DNA of 42,680 nucleotides, from the IMG/VR virus record IMGVR_UViG_3300021479_000037, positions 1-42,680 of that record; one strand, given 5' to 3'. Source of the DNA: a virus. The translations under genes and the position numbers were made by a program. Positions 17,813-25,427 of the stretch are shown here, in pieces; positions within the stretch are counted from its first letter, which is position 1; the number at the start of each line of letters is the position of its first letter. The notes below the pieces were generated by a model. It searched no databases, was not told the DNA's origin, and saw only the letters and a program-made list of their open reading frames with translations.

Positions 17813-18526
17813 TTACTCCTCTGTGTGCTCGGTAGCCTCTTCTTCGGGCGACTCATAACTTTCTTCGGCTTCTTCCTTCGAGAGTTTGTTTCCCTCGAAA
17901 TAGCCCTCAACTTCAACTCCATTAAAAGTACAGCAGGCATTCCAGTAAACACGTGCATCCATCTGCTTACAGTAGGTATCCCGACGTTGCGAGTCAAGCT
18001 CATTGGCCTTCTCAGCGAACGGACAGACCTGACAACCGAACTTAGCCTTCTTGGAGACTCCATATGCAACACTCTCAGCCGTAGCAGCTTTAGGATTCTC
18101 TGCGATATCCAGTTCAGTATCGCTAGCACGAGGAATGTCCCACTTAGCGCATCCGCCTGCATTGGCGTCTATTCCAGATTCTGGCTTAATGATCGTACAT
18201 TTGTCTTTGCCGTAAAACTTATTGCACCCACCACAGACATATTTACCTGTAGGATCAAATGTGGCCGGGTTTCCAGTAGTAATATCGGCATAATTGAACA
18301 ATTCCGCAAATGTCAAACGGTGGCGTTGCTCATCTACTTCCCGCTTTGCGCGTTTATCATTGCCCTTTTCAGGTTCTGGCTGCTCAAATAAGCCATCTGA
18401 CCCTCTTTTGGGCCTATCTATAATTCTTTCCGTCATTTCGGATTTGGGCTCAACCTTAGGGGTTGCCTTGGGAGCCTTCTTCGTACCTGTAGCCAAGCTG
18501 GCCATTGCATCGCGTACATCCGCCAT
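17813..18526 (-). CDS. Cys-rich acidic-tailed protein
   Basis: A 237-residue protein with GAAAGGAGCC before the ATG. Residues ~1-75 are a Lys/Pro/Glu-rich disordered arm. The core has about ten Cys in a row of pairs (YVCGGCNKFYGKDKC, GGCAKWD, FGCQVCPFAEK, NACCTF), reminiscent of small iron-sulfur or zinc proteins; the CxxC...C...GGC order is notable. The end (EEEATEHTEE) is strongly acidic. It sits between the Ig/ice-binding-fold decoration genes and the tail genes. Metal binding is inferred from Cys spacing; the family is not recognised. Confidence 0.65.
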   Translation of the reverse strand: MADVRDAMASLATGTKKAPKATPKVEPKSEMTERIIDRPKRGSDGLFEQPEPEKGNDKRAKREVDEQRHRLTFAELFNYADITTGNPATFDPTGKYVCGGCNKFYGKDKCTIIKPESGIDANAGGCAKWDIPRASDTELDIAENPKAATAESVAYGVSKKAKFGCQVCPFAEKANELDSQRRDTYCKQMDARVYWNACCTFNGVEVEGYFEGNKLSKEEAEESYESPEEEATEHTEE

Positions 18527-18549
18527 CGGGGGCTCCTTTCAAGGGTGCA

Positions 18550-18572
18550 ACGGCAGGGGGTTAACCTGCCGT
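18550..18572 (-). terminator. Hairpin after Ig-domain gene
   Basis: The arms ACGGCAGG and CCTGCCGT pair over 8 bases with a 7-base loop, between the Ig-like gene and the Cys-rich gene. No T-run follows, so it may attenuate or protect RNA rather than terminate. Confidence 0.5.
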
Positions 18573-18586
18573 GCGTTTAGATACAG

Positions 18587-19018
18587 TTACGGACCAACGA
18601 CAACCAACACCGTGGCATAGATAAAGCCAGGAAGCAAGCTATTGCTGTTGACATTCTCATCAGTGGTAGCAAAACGCGCTTCGATCACGGCTTGGCCGGG
18701 ATTCAGAGCGGTGATGACGCCAGAGGTAATGCCAACACTGGCAATGTTAGGATTCTGCGAAACAGCAGAGTTTGCGCCAGGGTTGTTGTAGCTAATATAA
18801 TTGACAACATTAGAGTTACCAGAAGTGAACGTGGCATCGGCAGCATCTTCCAGAACAGCGGTCAGAGTGCAAGTAGCCGGAAAGCCAGTAGCCGACACGG
18901 AAAGCTGCACAGTGTACTCATTGCCAGTAATATTCGTAACGCCAGTGCCAGACAGTTCAATTACCACTGCCGTACCAAGAGCATCCGTAGGATTATGCGA
19001 AGGGGTCGGATTGGCCAT
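18587..19018 (-). CDS. Ig-like (BIG2-type) head decoration protein
   Basis: A 143-residue protein with TTAAAGGAGCC before the ATG. It starts MANPTPSHNPTDALGTA, almost the same as the next gene upstream (MANPTPQPNPTTGIGTA), and carries a bacterial Ig-like fold of BIG2 type (NPNIASVGITSGVITALNPG). It is a single Ig unit without a second domain. Such Ig modules decorate phage heads and tails and bind cell surfaces or mucus weakly. With its two-domain paralogue it probably attaches to the capsid through the shared N-terminus. Confidence 0.8.
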   Translation of the reverse strand: MANPTPSHNPTDALGTAVVIELSGTGVTNITGNEYTVQLSVSATGFPATCTLTAVLEDAADATFTSGNSNVVNYISYNNPGANSAVSQNPNIASVGITSGVITALNPGQAVIEARFATTDENVNSNSLLPGFIYATVLVVVGP

Positions 19019-19040
19019 TAAGGCTCCTTTAAATCAAATG

Positions 19041-20063
19041 TTACGGGAGGGTCAGCACGATCAAATTGCCAGTCAACGTAACCGCAGTCTGAGCCAAGCA
19101 ACGACCGTGAACCGTAACGGTATCACCAACATTGATAGCGGCTCCTGCAAGTATGCTACCGTTGAATACGTTCGTAGCTCCAAGAGTCATCGACGTGCCC
19201 ATTACCCAATAGACGTTCTTCGCCAGTGCTCCACCAGTCAGAATAACCTGACAAGTAGCGCCCGTGGTCATCGCCGTGGTCGCCTGGAAGACCCAAACGT
19301 CAGTAGCGGAACCGTTTAGCGTAAGATTCGTCGAAGTCGTGATGCTAAAAGTTGAAGTAGATCGATAGATTCCAGGACCAAGAGTCAATCCACCAAGATT
19401 CTTATCGCCAGCATAAGTGGTTCCAGGAGTCCGAGTGCTGAGATCTGCGTAAGCTGCCAAGAAAGCAGTGATAGCAGTTTCAGTCGGCGAATCATCGAGA
19501 CTGTGAAGAACGAACGGAGAATCCACAACCGTCGGAGGAAAGTTATTGATTGCAGTGCGACTACCAACGTCAGACGCAACGTGAGCAGCATTGCCAGAAG
19601 TGGCGGCGCTACCAGTCGAAGCAGCGATTCCTAGCATACCGAAGTTACCAAGGCCAGTTAGTACTGGACCCGGAACGGGAGTATTCACGGTAACGGTAGA
19701 AAGAACCGTAGCATATATTTTGTCCACAAGAACGCTATTCGTTCCATCAAATGTTGCATACTGGACTTCGATTTCAGCCTGTCCAGTGGACACGGCGGTG
19801 ATGATCCCACTCGTAGCGCCGACCGTGGCGATAGAAGGTGAACGTGAAACATATTGGGCAATATTTGAATTACCAGAAGTGAAGGCCGATCCTGCAACAT
19901 CCTGTATAAGTGGGGTAACAGTGGTCGTGGTCATCCCGACAACACCAAGTGTTACGGTGTATTCATTGCCCGTAATCTGCGTAATGCCAGTGCCGCTCAT
20001 ACGAACTCGTGCAGCGGTCCCAATACCAGTCGTAGGATTGGGCTGAGGAGTGGGGTTTGCCAT
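19041..20063 (-). CDS. Head decoration protein: Ig-like domain plus DUF3494 ice-binding-fold domain
   Basis: A 340-residue protein with TTTAAGGAGCC before the ATG. Residues ~1-125 are a BIG2-like Ig domain (SPSIATVGATSGIITAVSTG) paralogous to the next gene. Residues ~135-340 are a DUF3494 domain: LGNFGMLGIAASTGSAATSG at its start, LGGLTLGPGIYRSTSTFSIT, NVYWVMGTSMTLGATNVFNG and VTVHGRCLAQTAVTL follow the family's beta-helix pattern. Ice binding cannot be claimed, because the fold also serves as an adhesin. Its position three genes after the capsid gene suggests a capsid-surface fibre. Confidence 0.82.
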   Translation of the reverse strand: MANPTPQPNPTTGIGTAARVRMSGTGITQITGNEYTVTLGVVGMTTTTVTPLIQDVAGSAFTSGNSNIAQYVSRSPSIATVGATSGIITAVSTGQAEIEVQYATFDGTNSVLVDKIYATVLSTVTVNTPVPGPVLTGLGNFGMLGIAASTGSAATSGNAAHVASDVGSRTAINNFPPTVVDSPFVLHSLDDSPTETAITAFLAAYADLSTRTPGTTYAGDKNLGGLTLGPGIYRSTSTFSITTSTNLTLNGSATDVWVFQATTAMTTGATCQVILTGGALAKNVYWVMGTSMTLGATNVFNGSILAGAAINVGDTVTVHGRCLAQTAVTLTGNLIVLTLP

Positions 20064-20091
20064 GAAGGCTCCTTAAATAAAAACGTACTGA

Positions 20092-21285
20092 TTATGCAAA
20101 GGTCACTGCATTTTGGCTAATGACATTCCATTTTCCCGTATGCGAAACCAAGATAATACTGGACCCTGCGAATGCTGCAAAATGAGCCGTAGCGACTGCC
20201 GCTGAGCCACTATTTAGAGTATTTCCGGTGAAGGTAAGAACTGGGGTCGCTGTGTCGAATGTAGTAATCTCAATCCTAGTGTCATCAACTGAAGGGGCAG
20301 CAATCGTAAGCGCCGTAGCCACAGTGACAACATAATTAGCAGATCCAGTAACAGGAACTGCTCCATTGGCTACAATTGCGGTTAAAGGATTCAATGAACC
20401 ACTGAAAGTAATTCCACCTAATATATCCAAAGTATTAGTAGGAATTTGAACATTGATTCCGATGCTACCAGTATCTGGACCATTTAGACCTGAACCATAA
20501 ACAGTATTGCCAATGCTCATCTGGTTACTAGCAGTACTATCTGGAACAAATGAACCAACACCTATTGTGATATTCCTAGATCCTGTGTCAACATCATTAG
20601 TCTGACCAATAGAAACGTTATTACTACCAGTAGTAATTGCGATGCCTGCATTGGCACCCATAGTAGTATTATTTGCTCCGGTAGTAATCTGTTGTCCTGC
20701 ACCAAGACCTATAGCAGCATTATTGCCCCCGGTAGTCAGTGCCTTAAGAGCACTATAACCACATGCTGTGTTCTTAACACCAGTAGTTGCAACTTTCAAT
20801 GCTTGTGAGCCAACTGCCACATTCTGAAATGTTGTACAAAGATTTAAAGCATCAAAACCTACCGCAGTGTTCTCTGTGGGAGTCGTGAATATTCCAAATT
20901 CAGTTGTAATGGATTGTAATGCTCCTGAACCTACCGCAGTATTCTTGGTAGCAGTAGTGAGACTATGTAGAGCATCAAATCCTAATCCAGTATTATCACT
21001 ACCAGTAAGAGAAAAGTTTCCGCTACCAGTACCAACAAATAGATTATCAGTACCAAAAGTACTTAGAATTGCAGCACCAGACTGTGCAACCGTTCCAACA
21101 GTTGGTGCACTACTAGCAGGAAGATTGACTGCTGTGGCAGGTCCAGCTACAGGAGCAGCAGGAACCCAACCACCAGTAGTCGGATTTCCAATATAAAGCA
21201 GATCATTAGCGATATCGACAGCCAAAGCTGGCGTACCGGGCACGGGAATCGTGGGTACGCCACGTGTTATATAATCATACGCCAT
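20092..21285 (-). CDS. Head fibre with YadA-like head repeats
   Basis: A 397-residue protein with three parts. Residues 1-45 (MAYDYITRGVPTIPVPGTPA) match the start of the next gene and probably anchor it to the capsid. Residues ~85-250 are about ten repeats of 14-18 residues of the type 'NTAVGSGALQSITT', 'NNAAIGLGAGQQITTGA', which is the left-handed beta-roll seen in trimeric autotransporter heads. Residues ~305-397 are the AVATAHFAAFAG module shared with the protein at 5893-6303. This suggests a trimeric head fibre with a capping domain. Confidence 0.82.
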   Translation of the reverse strand: MAYDYITRGVPTIPVPGTPALAVDIANDLLYIGNPTTGGWVPAAPVAGPATAVNLPASSAPTVGTVAQSGAAILSTFGTDNLFVGTGSGNFSLTGSDNTGLGFDALHSLTTATKNTAVGSGALQSITTEFGIFTTPTENTAVGFDALNLCTTFQNVAVGSQALKVATTGVKNTACGYSALKALTTGGNNAAIGLGAGQQITTGANNTTMGANAGIAITTGSNNVSIGQTNDVDTGSRNITIGVGSFVPDSTASNQMSIGNTVYGSGLNGPDTGSIGINVQIPTNTLDILGGITFSGSLNPLTAIVANGAVPVTGSANYVVTVATALTIAAPSVDDTRIEITTFDTATPVLTFTGNTLNSGSAAVATAHFAAFAGSSIILVSHTGKWNVISQNAVTFA

Positions 21286-21310
21286 CAGTTGTTCCTTTTA
21301 AAACTAAATC

Positions 21311-21748
21311 TTAGCTGATTACGACGTTCTGCAAGGAAACAACGTTCCATTTCAAACTAGGAGCTGAAACGAAGTGAACGGTCGCACCAGGAAACGCGGC
21401 AAAAGTTGCAACGTTGTGCGGTCCACCAGTGGTTCCGTCCTGGATCAGTCCAGTAGCGGTAATTGTGTGGGCGAACGCTGAGTCACTAGTCACAGTGATG
21501 TTCACACCAGCAGCCGTAGGAGCTGCAAGCGTCAAAAGATCCGCAGAAGTCTTGGTGATCGCGTAGGTAGCCGAAGAAGTCGGCGAAATCGCACCGTTAG
21601 CGGACAGGGTCTGCTGAACGCCAGAAGCGACATTGGTCCAACCGGCAGCGGTTGAGACATACAGACGACCGTTTACCACATCGGCCAATAGAGCCGGTGC
21701 AGCGGGTGACTGGACGGTAGGTACGCCCTGAGAAATATAATCAAACAT
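21311..21748 (-). CDS. Capsid decoration protein
   Basis: A 145-residue protein; AAGGAGACATTC sets the ATG at 21748. The first ~40 residues (MFDYISQGVPTVQSPAAPAL) are paralogous to those of the head fibre. The rest (ITVTSDSAFAHTITATG..., VATFAAFPGATVHFVS) is a shorter relative of the beta module that ends the head fibre. It is therefore an anchor plus one beta domain, directly after the capsid gene. It is most likely an outer-capsid decoration protein whose N-terminus marks the attachment site used by both proteins. Confidence 0.75.
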   Translation of the reverse strand: MFDYISQGVPTVQSPAAPALLADVVNGRLYVSTAAGWTNVASGVQQTLSANGAISPTSSATYAITKTSADLLTLAAPTAAGVNITVTSDSAFAHTITATGLIQDGTTGGPHNVATFAAFPGATVHFVSAPSLKWNVVSLQNVVIS

Positions 21749-21782
21749 GAATGTCTCCTTAAAAGGATAAAACTAATAGAAA

Positions 21783-21804
21783 AGGGAGCCGGTTAGGGCT
21801 CCCT
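21783..21804 (-). terminator. Intrinsic terminator after the capsid gene
   Basis: On the minus strand AGGGAGCC-ctaacc-GGCTCCCT is followed by TTTCTATTAG. The 8-bp GC-rich stem and T-run fit a factor-independent terminator. It lies 35 bases after the capsid stop and would make the capsid message the most abundant, with partial read-through to the decoration genes. Confidence 0.75.
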
Positions 21805-21838
21805 ATCTTTATTGCTGCTACACCAACTAAAGCAAATC

Positions 21839-23972
21839 TTAGCTGATCGCACTCGCGGCGTCGATGAGACGAATCCTGATGATCGGATCGGCTCCCAAAG
21901 AGGTCGTAAAGTGCACTTTATAAGCGGTCCAGCCTGGGATCAGGCCTTCCGGGTCCGCTACGCTAGGTGCCAAGCGTAATATTATTCTTATGGTTAATGA
22001 TCTTGTTGCACTGCTCGATGAACCTTTCAGTAGTCAAAGTTAGTTTCATTCTATTGCATAAACTACAACAAGGAACTAAATTCTCTTTGACATATCCTAC
22101 TTTATTATCAATTCGGTCTATTCCATTAGGAGCGATTTCCCCACAATAATGGCACGACAAACTAGTAATAGCTTCAAACTCTTCTTCTGAAATCAAAAAC
22201 TCGTAATCTCTCTGCCTTGCATTTCGTCTGTAATCCACAATGCGTGGTTTGCGCTTTTCAAAGGCATCGACATCACGATATAAACACCCACAGCTTTGAA
22301 CCTTACCGGATCTTAAAGACCCTCCAGTAACATTCTTCTCTTTACCACATTCACATTTACAACGCCATCTTGAACGTTTGTGCTTCGTTGGTAATTGAGC
22401 AATCACTGTTAATCTGCCGTATATGTTTCCAATCTCATCTACGCTGTTATAGGCGGGAAGACCTTTACGTCCATCCGTACCTTTTTGGCAATTCTCCACG
22501 GCACGTTCCCGCTTCAAACAACCACAGCTAAGCAGTTTACCCGACCGCAATACATGACCCAATGCGATGCGTTCTTGTCCGCAGTCACAAATGCAATTCC
22601 ATTGCGCGAGTGTTTTGTTTCCTTTTTTAAGAGTTTCAGCTTTGGAGATCACGATCAATCTTCCGTAGCGGTTTCCTGTTTCATCAATATAAGTGCTTTT
22701 TTCCATAAGTTTAGACTATCACATATCCTATAAGGATGCAACTCGTTTAGTCGTTCAGGCTGCGTTAGCTTGCCCCCTGTTAGCATTTCAGCTTCCAAGT
22801 CAATTAGAGTTGCTTTATTTTTTACTGTAGATTTAAGCCTACAGACGCCACACCGAAGTTTCTAGCGTTTTGTACTATGGACGGTTTTATGTTCTGCCAT
22901 TCGCCGTCGCCATAAGCGGTATCGCCCTGTGCGCCAAGCTTGATGCTGTAAACGCCGTCGCGCCCGAAGATATAGGTGCGAAGAGCGGTCAATCCGGTCA
23001 CGGATTGGAAGTTAGGAGTCGTGGTGACGAGCTGCGATTGGAAGAACGCCACGCCAGAAGACGGGAATTCGATCATTTCAGTCAGGTCGGTAGAGATAAG
23101 ATCTTCCATCTTGGCCAGACCAATGGAGGTGTGCTTCGCGATGTCGATGGGGCTGTTGTTGCTGTTGTCAGCAAGAACGTCACCAACGGCAAACGGGTGA
23201 ATCACGCCACCGAACAGCTTGGTAGCTTCATCATACGGACGAACTGCACGGCCAGCCAAGCTCTGAACCGCATTACGAATCGCGGACAGGGACAGGGTCG
23301 TGAAAGCCGTCAACGAAGTCGCAGGCAGTTTCACGAGAACCGAGCTATCAATCGAAGGAGCGCCGTCAACCGTGGCGCGAACCACAGCGGACAACGACTC
23401 GCCCAAACGATACGCCATTTCCTTGGCAACGTTCTCAACGGTGTTGTCAATCGCGGTAGCGAGAGCCAAAGAAGAGAAGTTAGCGAAGTCGGCGTATTCG
23501 CCGATGGTGGCAGTCGTGTTCAGGACGTTAGCAGTGATGCTCGTTCCAACGGTGCCTTCGGTGACCTGAGTCGTGTTGGCAGCGAACGGAACGTACATGA
23601 ACATTTCATATTGGTTACCAGACTGGACGGGCAGGTTCAAACGCTCTGAACAAGCCACGAAAGGAGTCTGAGCTTTCAAATTCTCACGGAATTTCGCGTC
23701 GTAGTACTTGCAAGTTGTTACTCAGCATGTCTATGCCGGAATTGAGCATTTCTGTCAATTTCATGTCATTATGGAACTATTCTGACATGTTCGGACTATC
23801 GTATCACTCCTCATAAAAGTGTCTTTTCGCTTAGTCTCTCAGCGTGCCTTTCGGCTTCGCCCTTCTTGGCATTTCAGCGTTGAAGTCAATTAGAAAAGAT
23901 TTAAAGACCGCCAGTAAAAACGGTCGATTGCGGGAGGGTGTTGGTAGTGTTTGCAGCAGGAGTATAAGCCAT
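21839..23972 (-). CDS. Major capsid protein, split by two group I introns
   Basis: Spliced product of 354 residues. Exon 1 is 23972-23904 (MAYTPAANTTNTLPQSTVF..., 23 codons); exon 2 is 23706-22835 (290 codons plus 2 bases); exon 3 is 21962-21839 (C plus 40 codons and stop, ending RIRLIDAASAIS). The joins restore frame and read TGGL-YYDAKFRENL and ASVG-F-VADPEGLIPGW. Both introns end in G as group I introns must. The sequence (TEGTVGTSITANVLNTTATI, EYADFANFSSLALATAID) resembles the N4-gp56-type capsid family with an HK97-like fold. Exact splice points may be off by a few bases. Unspliced reading would give a protein lacking both ends. Confidence 0.88.
21963..22706 (-). CDS. Intron-encoded HNH homing endonuclease
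   Basis: A 247-residue protein inside capsid intron 2. Two tandem DNA-binding repeats of the type 'YGRLTVI...W.C.CECG......LRSGK..SCGC' lie at ~14-64 (Cys 38, 40, 42, 61, 63) and ~96-141 (Cys 116, 118, 120, 139, 141). The nuclease part at ~165-220 has CHYCGEIAPNGIDRIDNK and CCSLCNRMK, an HNH/zinc-finger core as in phage homing enzymes. It would cut intronless capsid genes and promote intron spread. It has no strong ribosome binding site, which is usual for such ORFs. Its TAG stop forms the 3' end of the intron. Confidence 0.88.
   Translation of the reverse strand: MEKSTYIDETGNRYGRLIVISKAETLKKGNKTLAQWNCICDCGQERIALGHVLRSGKLLSCGCLKRERAVENCQKGTDGRKGLPAYNSVDEIGNIYGRLTVIAQLPTKHKRSRWRCKCECGKEKNVTGGSLRSGKVQSCGCLYRDVDAFEKRKPRIVDYRRNARQRDYEFLISEEEFEAITSLSCHYCGEIAPNGIDRIDNKVGYVKENLVPCCSLCNRMKLTLTTERFIEQCNKIINHKNNITLGT
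21963..22834 (-). ncRNA. Group I intron 2 of the capsid gene (872 nt, with HNH ORF)
   Basis: The core lies at its 5' end: GCTGAAATGCTAACAGGGGGC (P/Q region), CCTGAACGACTAAACG (R), and GTGATAGTCT (S), so GACTA pairs with TAGTC as P7; CATCC/GGATATG forms P8. The HNH ORF begins right after the S element and runs to the 3' splice site. The first bases (AAATCTAC) and the 'TCTAATTGACTT' segment match intron 1, showing common descent. The last base of the HNH stop codon is the required terminal G. Confidence 0.85.
23707..23903 (-). ncRNA. Group I intron 1 of the capsid gene (197 nt, ORF-less)
   Basis: On the minus strand: TAAATCTTTTCTAATTGACTT at the 5' end, GCTGAAATGCC (P/Q), GCCGAAAGGC hairpin (P6 with a GAAA loop), GCTGAGAGACTAAGCG (R), CACT...AGTG (P8) and ACGATAGTCCG (S). 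P7 is GACTA/TAGTC. It ends GCAAG before exon TACTAC. At 197 nt it is a very small group I intron. It is clearly related to the other two. Confidence 0.85.
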
Positions 23973-24006
23973 TGTGAAATGGTTCCCTTAACGCAAAACA
24001 AGACCG

Positions 24007-25011
24007 TTATTGGCGGTTTGCTTGGCGCTTCTCAAATGCCTCTTTCTCCAATCGGTCGATCATGGCATCAAAACCCTTTACGGTCTTTGAGGCATGGAGC
24101 AATTGGGCGGAAGACATTCGATTGATTTCTTCCAACGTATAACCGCTCTTGGGTGGTGTGCCCACGCTTGCGGCGGACTTGTTTGACAAGCCAGATGCGA
24201 TTGCGGCAGGACGGCGATTCGCAGGTTTCGGTTCAGTAATCCGACTGACTTCTTCCTGTGCCGGGACAATTTCCGGCGTTTGTGTCACGGGCTCAATAGG
24301 GGCTTGAACCGGGGCCACAGCCTCACGTATCATTGGTGCTTCAAGCAGCAATCCGGCTGCTTTTAGCGTATCGTATGCGTACTGGATGTTTTCTCTTACC
24401 ATGGCCAACTTTTGTTTCAAGATCCAGTTGACAATGGTTTCAAGGTTTTCTCTACATGGGTAATAGCCAGGATTGTTGGCGACAAAGGCGTCGGCTTCAG
24501 TCTTGACTGTCAGTCTTTGATTCGTCTCTTGCATTTCTTGCAAGGTAGTACGGAGTACTTCAGGCTTCATGCCCAATTTCGCCTCGAACAATCTGTTCGT
24601 AGCGGCATCGAATCTTTCTGGGTCCAGAAGGTCACGCGAGAGTTCAACACGCTCATCAGCGGTCAATTCCTGGCTGCTGAATGTCGGCTGTTCAGCAAAG
24701 CGGCGTGCATTCTCTGGCATCTCTTCGGCAGGGTCCATCTGACCTAAGCGGATCTTCTTCGTCAGATTCCGGTTAAGCTGAATCAAATGTTTATTAGCTT
24801 CGGCAACCTTAGCAAGAACTTCTTCAGCATTACGGCCTTTGAATACTTGCTCACTGCCAAGCTTTCTTCCGTGCTCATCTTGGGGAGTATAACGATACTC
24901 AAAAGATGGCTCGGGAACTGCCACAGGGGCAGGGGCGATTTCTACTGGAGCTTCCACGACTTCAATAGGTTCGACTTCAACGGACTCAATAGGCTCATTG
25001 ATTTCTGACAT
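24007..25011 (-). CDS. Capsid scaffold protein
   Basis: A 334-residue acidic, helical protein directly before the capsid gene, the place of the scaffold in T7-like and N4-like phages. It opens with a Glu/Val/Pro-rich arm (EPIESVEVEPIEVVEAPVEI), has a helical middle (ELTADERVELSRDLLDPERF) and ends in a basic helix (FDAMIDRLEKEAFEKRQANR), as expected for a scaffold whose C-terminus contacts the capsid protein. The start at 25011 shares one base with the stop of the gene before (TAATG). Confidence 0.8.
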   Translation of the reverse strand: MSEINEPIESVEVEPIEVVEAPVEIAPAPVAVPEPSFEYRYTPQDEHGRKLGSEQVFKGRNAEEVLAKVAEANKHLIQLNRNLTKKIRLGQMDPAEEMPENARRFAEQPTFSSQELTADERVELSRDLLDPERFDAATNRLFEAKLGMKPEVLRTTLQEMQETNQRLTVKTEADAFVANNPGYYPCRENLETIVNWILKQKLAMVRENIQYAYDTLKAAGLLLEAPMIREAVAPVQAPIEPVTQTPEIVPAQEEVSRITEPKPANRRPAAIASGLSNKSAASVGTPPKSGYTLEEINRMSSAQLLHASKTVKGFDAMIDRLEKEAFEKRQANRQ

Positions 25012-25346
25012 TAGAATTGCTCCTCTTCAAACTGTTGTTGCATACTGTTATCAATGTCTAGTAAACCCTCTGTTACATCCTGGGGTTTTTGATATATATT
25101 GTCTGCATTGAACATCATTATTTCTTCATTGATCTGGTTGGTGACGGATTCGTAAAACTGTGCAGCAGCCTTAGCCATCCGGTGGGCTGCAAGAACTTCT
25201 TCATCATTTGCCGGATTGGCATTCAGAAGGACAGTGATGTAAGCATCACACTTAGCTTTCATAATCTTTTGTAGTACTCGAAATCCATCAGATCTAAGCA
25301 TTGAAAGTAGGCTAGTCCGATCACCATTAGTTATATGTTCTTCCAC
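25011..25346 (-). CDS. Small helical protein between portal and scaffold
   Basis: A 111-residue protein predicted to start at a GTG at 25346, with GAGGAG seven bases before. It is helical and acidic at the end (MQQQFEEEQF). It lies where T7-like phages keep small head-assembly proteins. Its stop overlaps the scaffold start, so translation is coupled. Function is unknown; an assembly chaperone or terminase/portal accessory is possible. Confidence 0.7.
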   Translation of the reverse strand: MEEHITNGDRTSLLSMLRSDGFRVLQKIMKAKCDAYITVLLNANPANDEEVLAAHRMAKAAAQFYESVTNQINEEIMMFNADNIYQKPQDVTEGLLDIDNSMQQQFEEEQF

Positions 25347-25370
25347 TTAATTCTCCTCAAAAGAATATCG

Positions 25371-25395
25371 GGCGGGTGTTTTAGATGTTCCCGCC
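25371..25395 (-). terminator. Hairpin in portal-scaffold gap
   Basis: GGCGGG and CCCGCC pair around a 13-base loop on the minus strand, followed by a weak T-rich stretch (GATATTCTTTT). It lies downstream of the promoter-like site at 25414-25422 and just before the gene at 25346. Terminator, attenuator or RNase-processing hairpin are all possible. Confidence 0.45.
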
Positions 25396-25413
25396 AACCA
25401 TCCCCATAACTAT

Positions 25414-25422
25414 ATTATATCA
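25414..25422 (-). promoter_or_regulatory. Extended -10 promoter candidate
   Basis: The minus strand reads TGATATAAT immediately after the portal stop, a TGnTATAAT extended -10. GGTACA lies 17 bases upstream as a poor -35. It could boost scaffold and capsid transcription. The match to the phage-type promoter core is only partial (TATAATATAGTTATGGGG). Confidence 0.45.
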
Positions 25423-25427
25423 TCGAC

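Noticed and set aside
17671-18162. 163-codon reading
   Set aside because: Most of it overlaps the Cys-rich gene in another frame. Only the last 46 codons have their own ribosome site and are kept.
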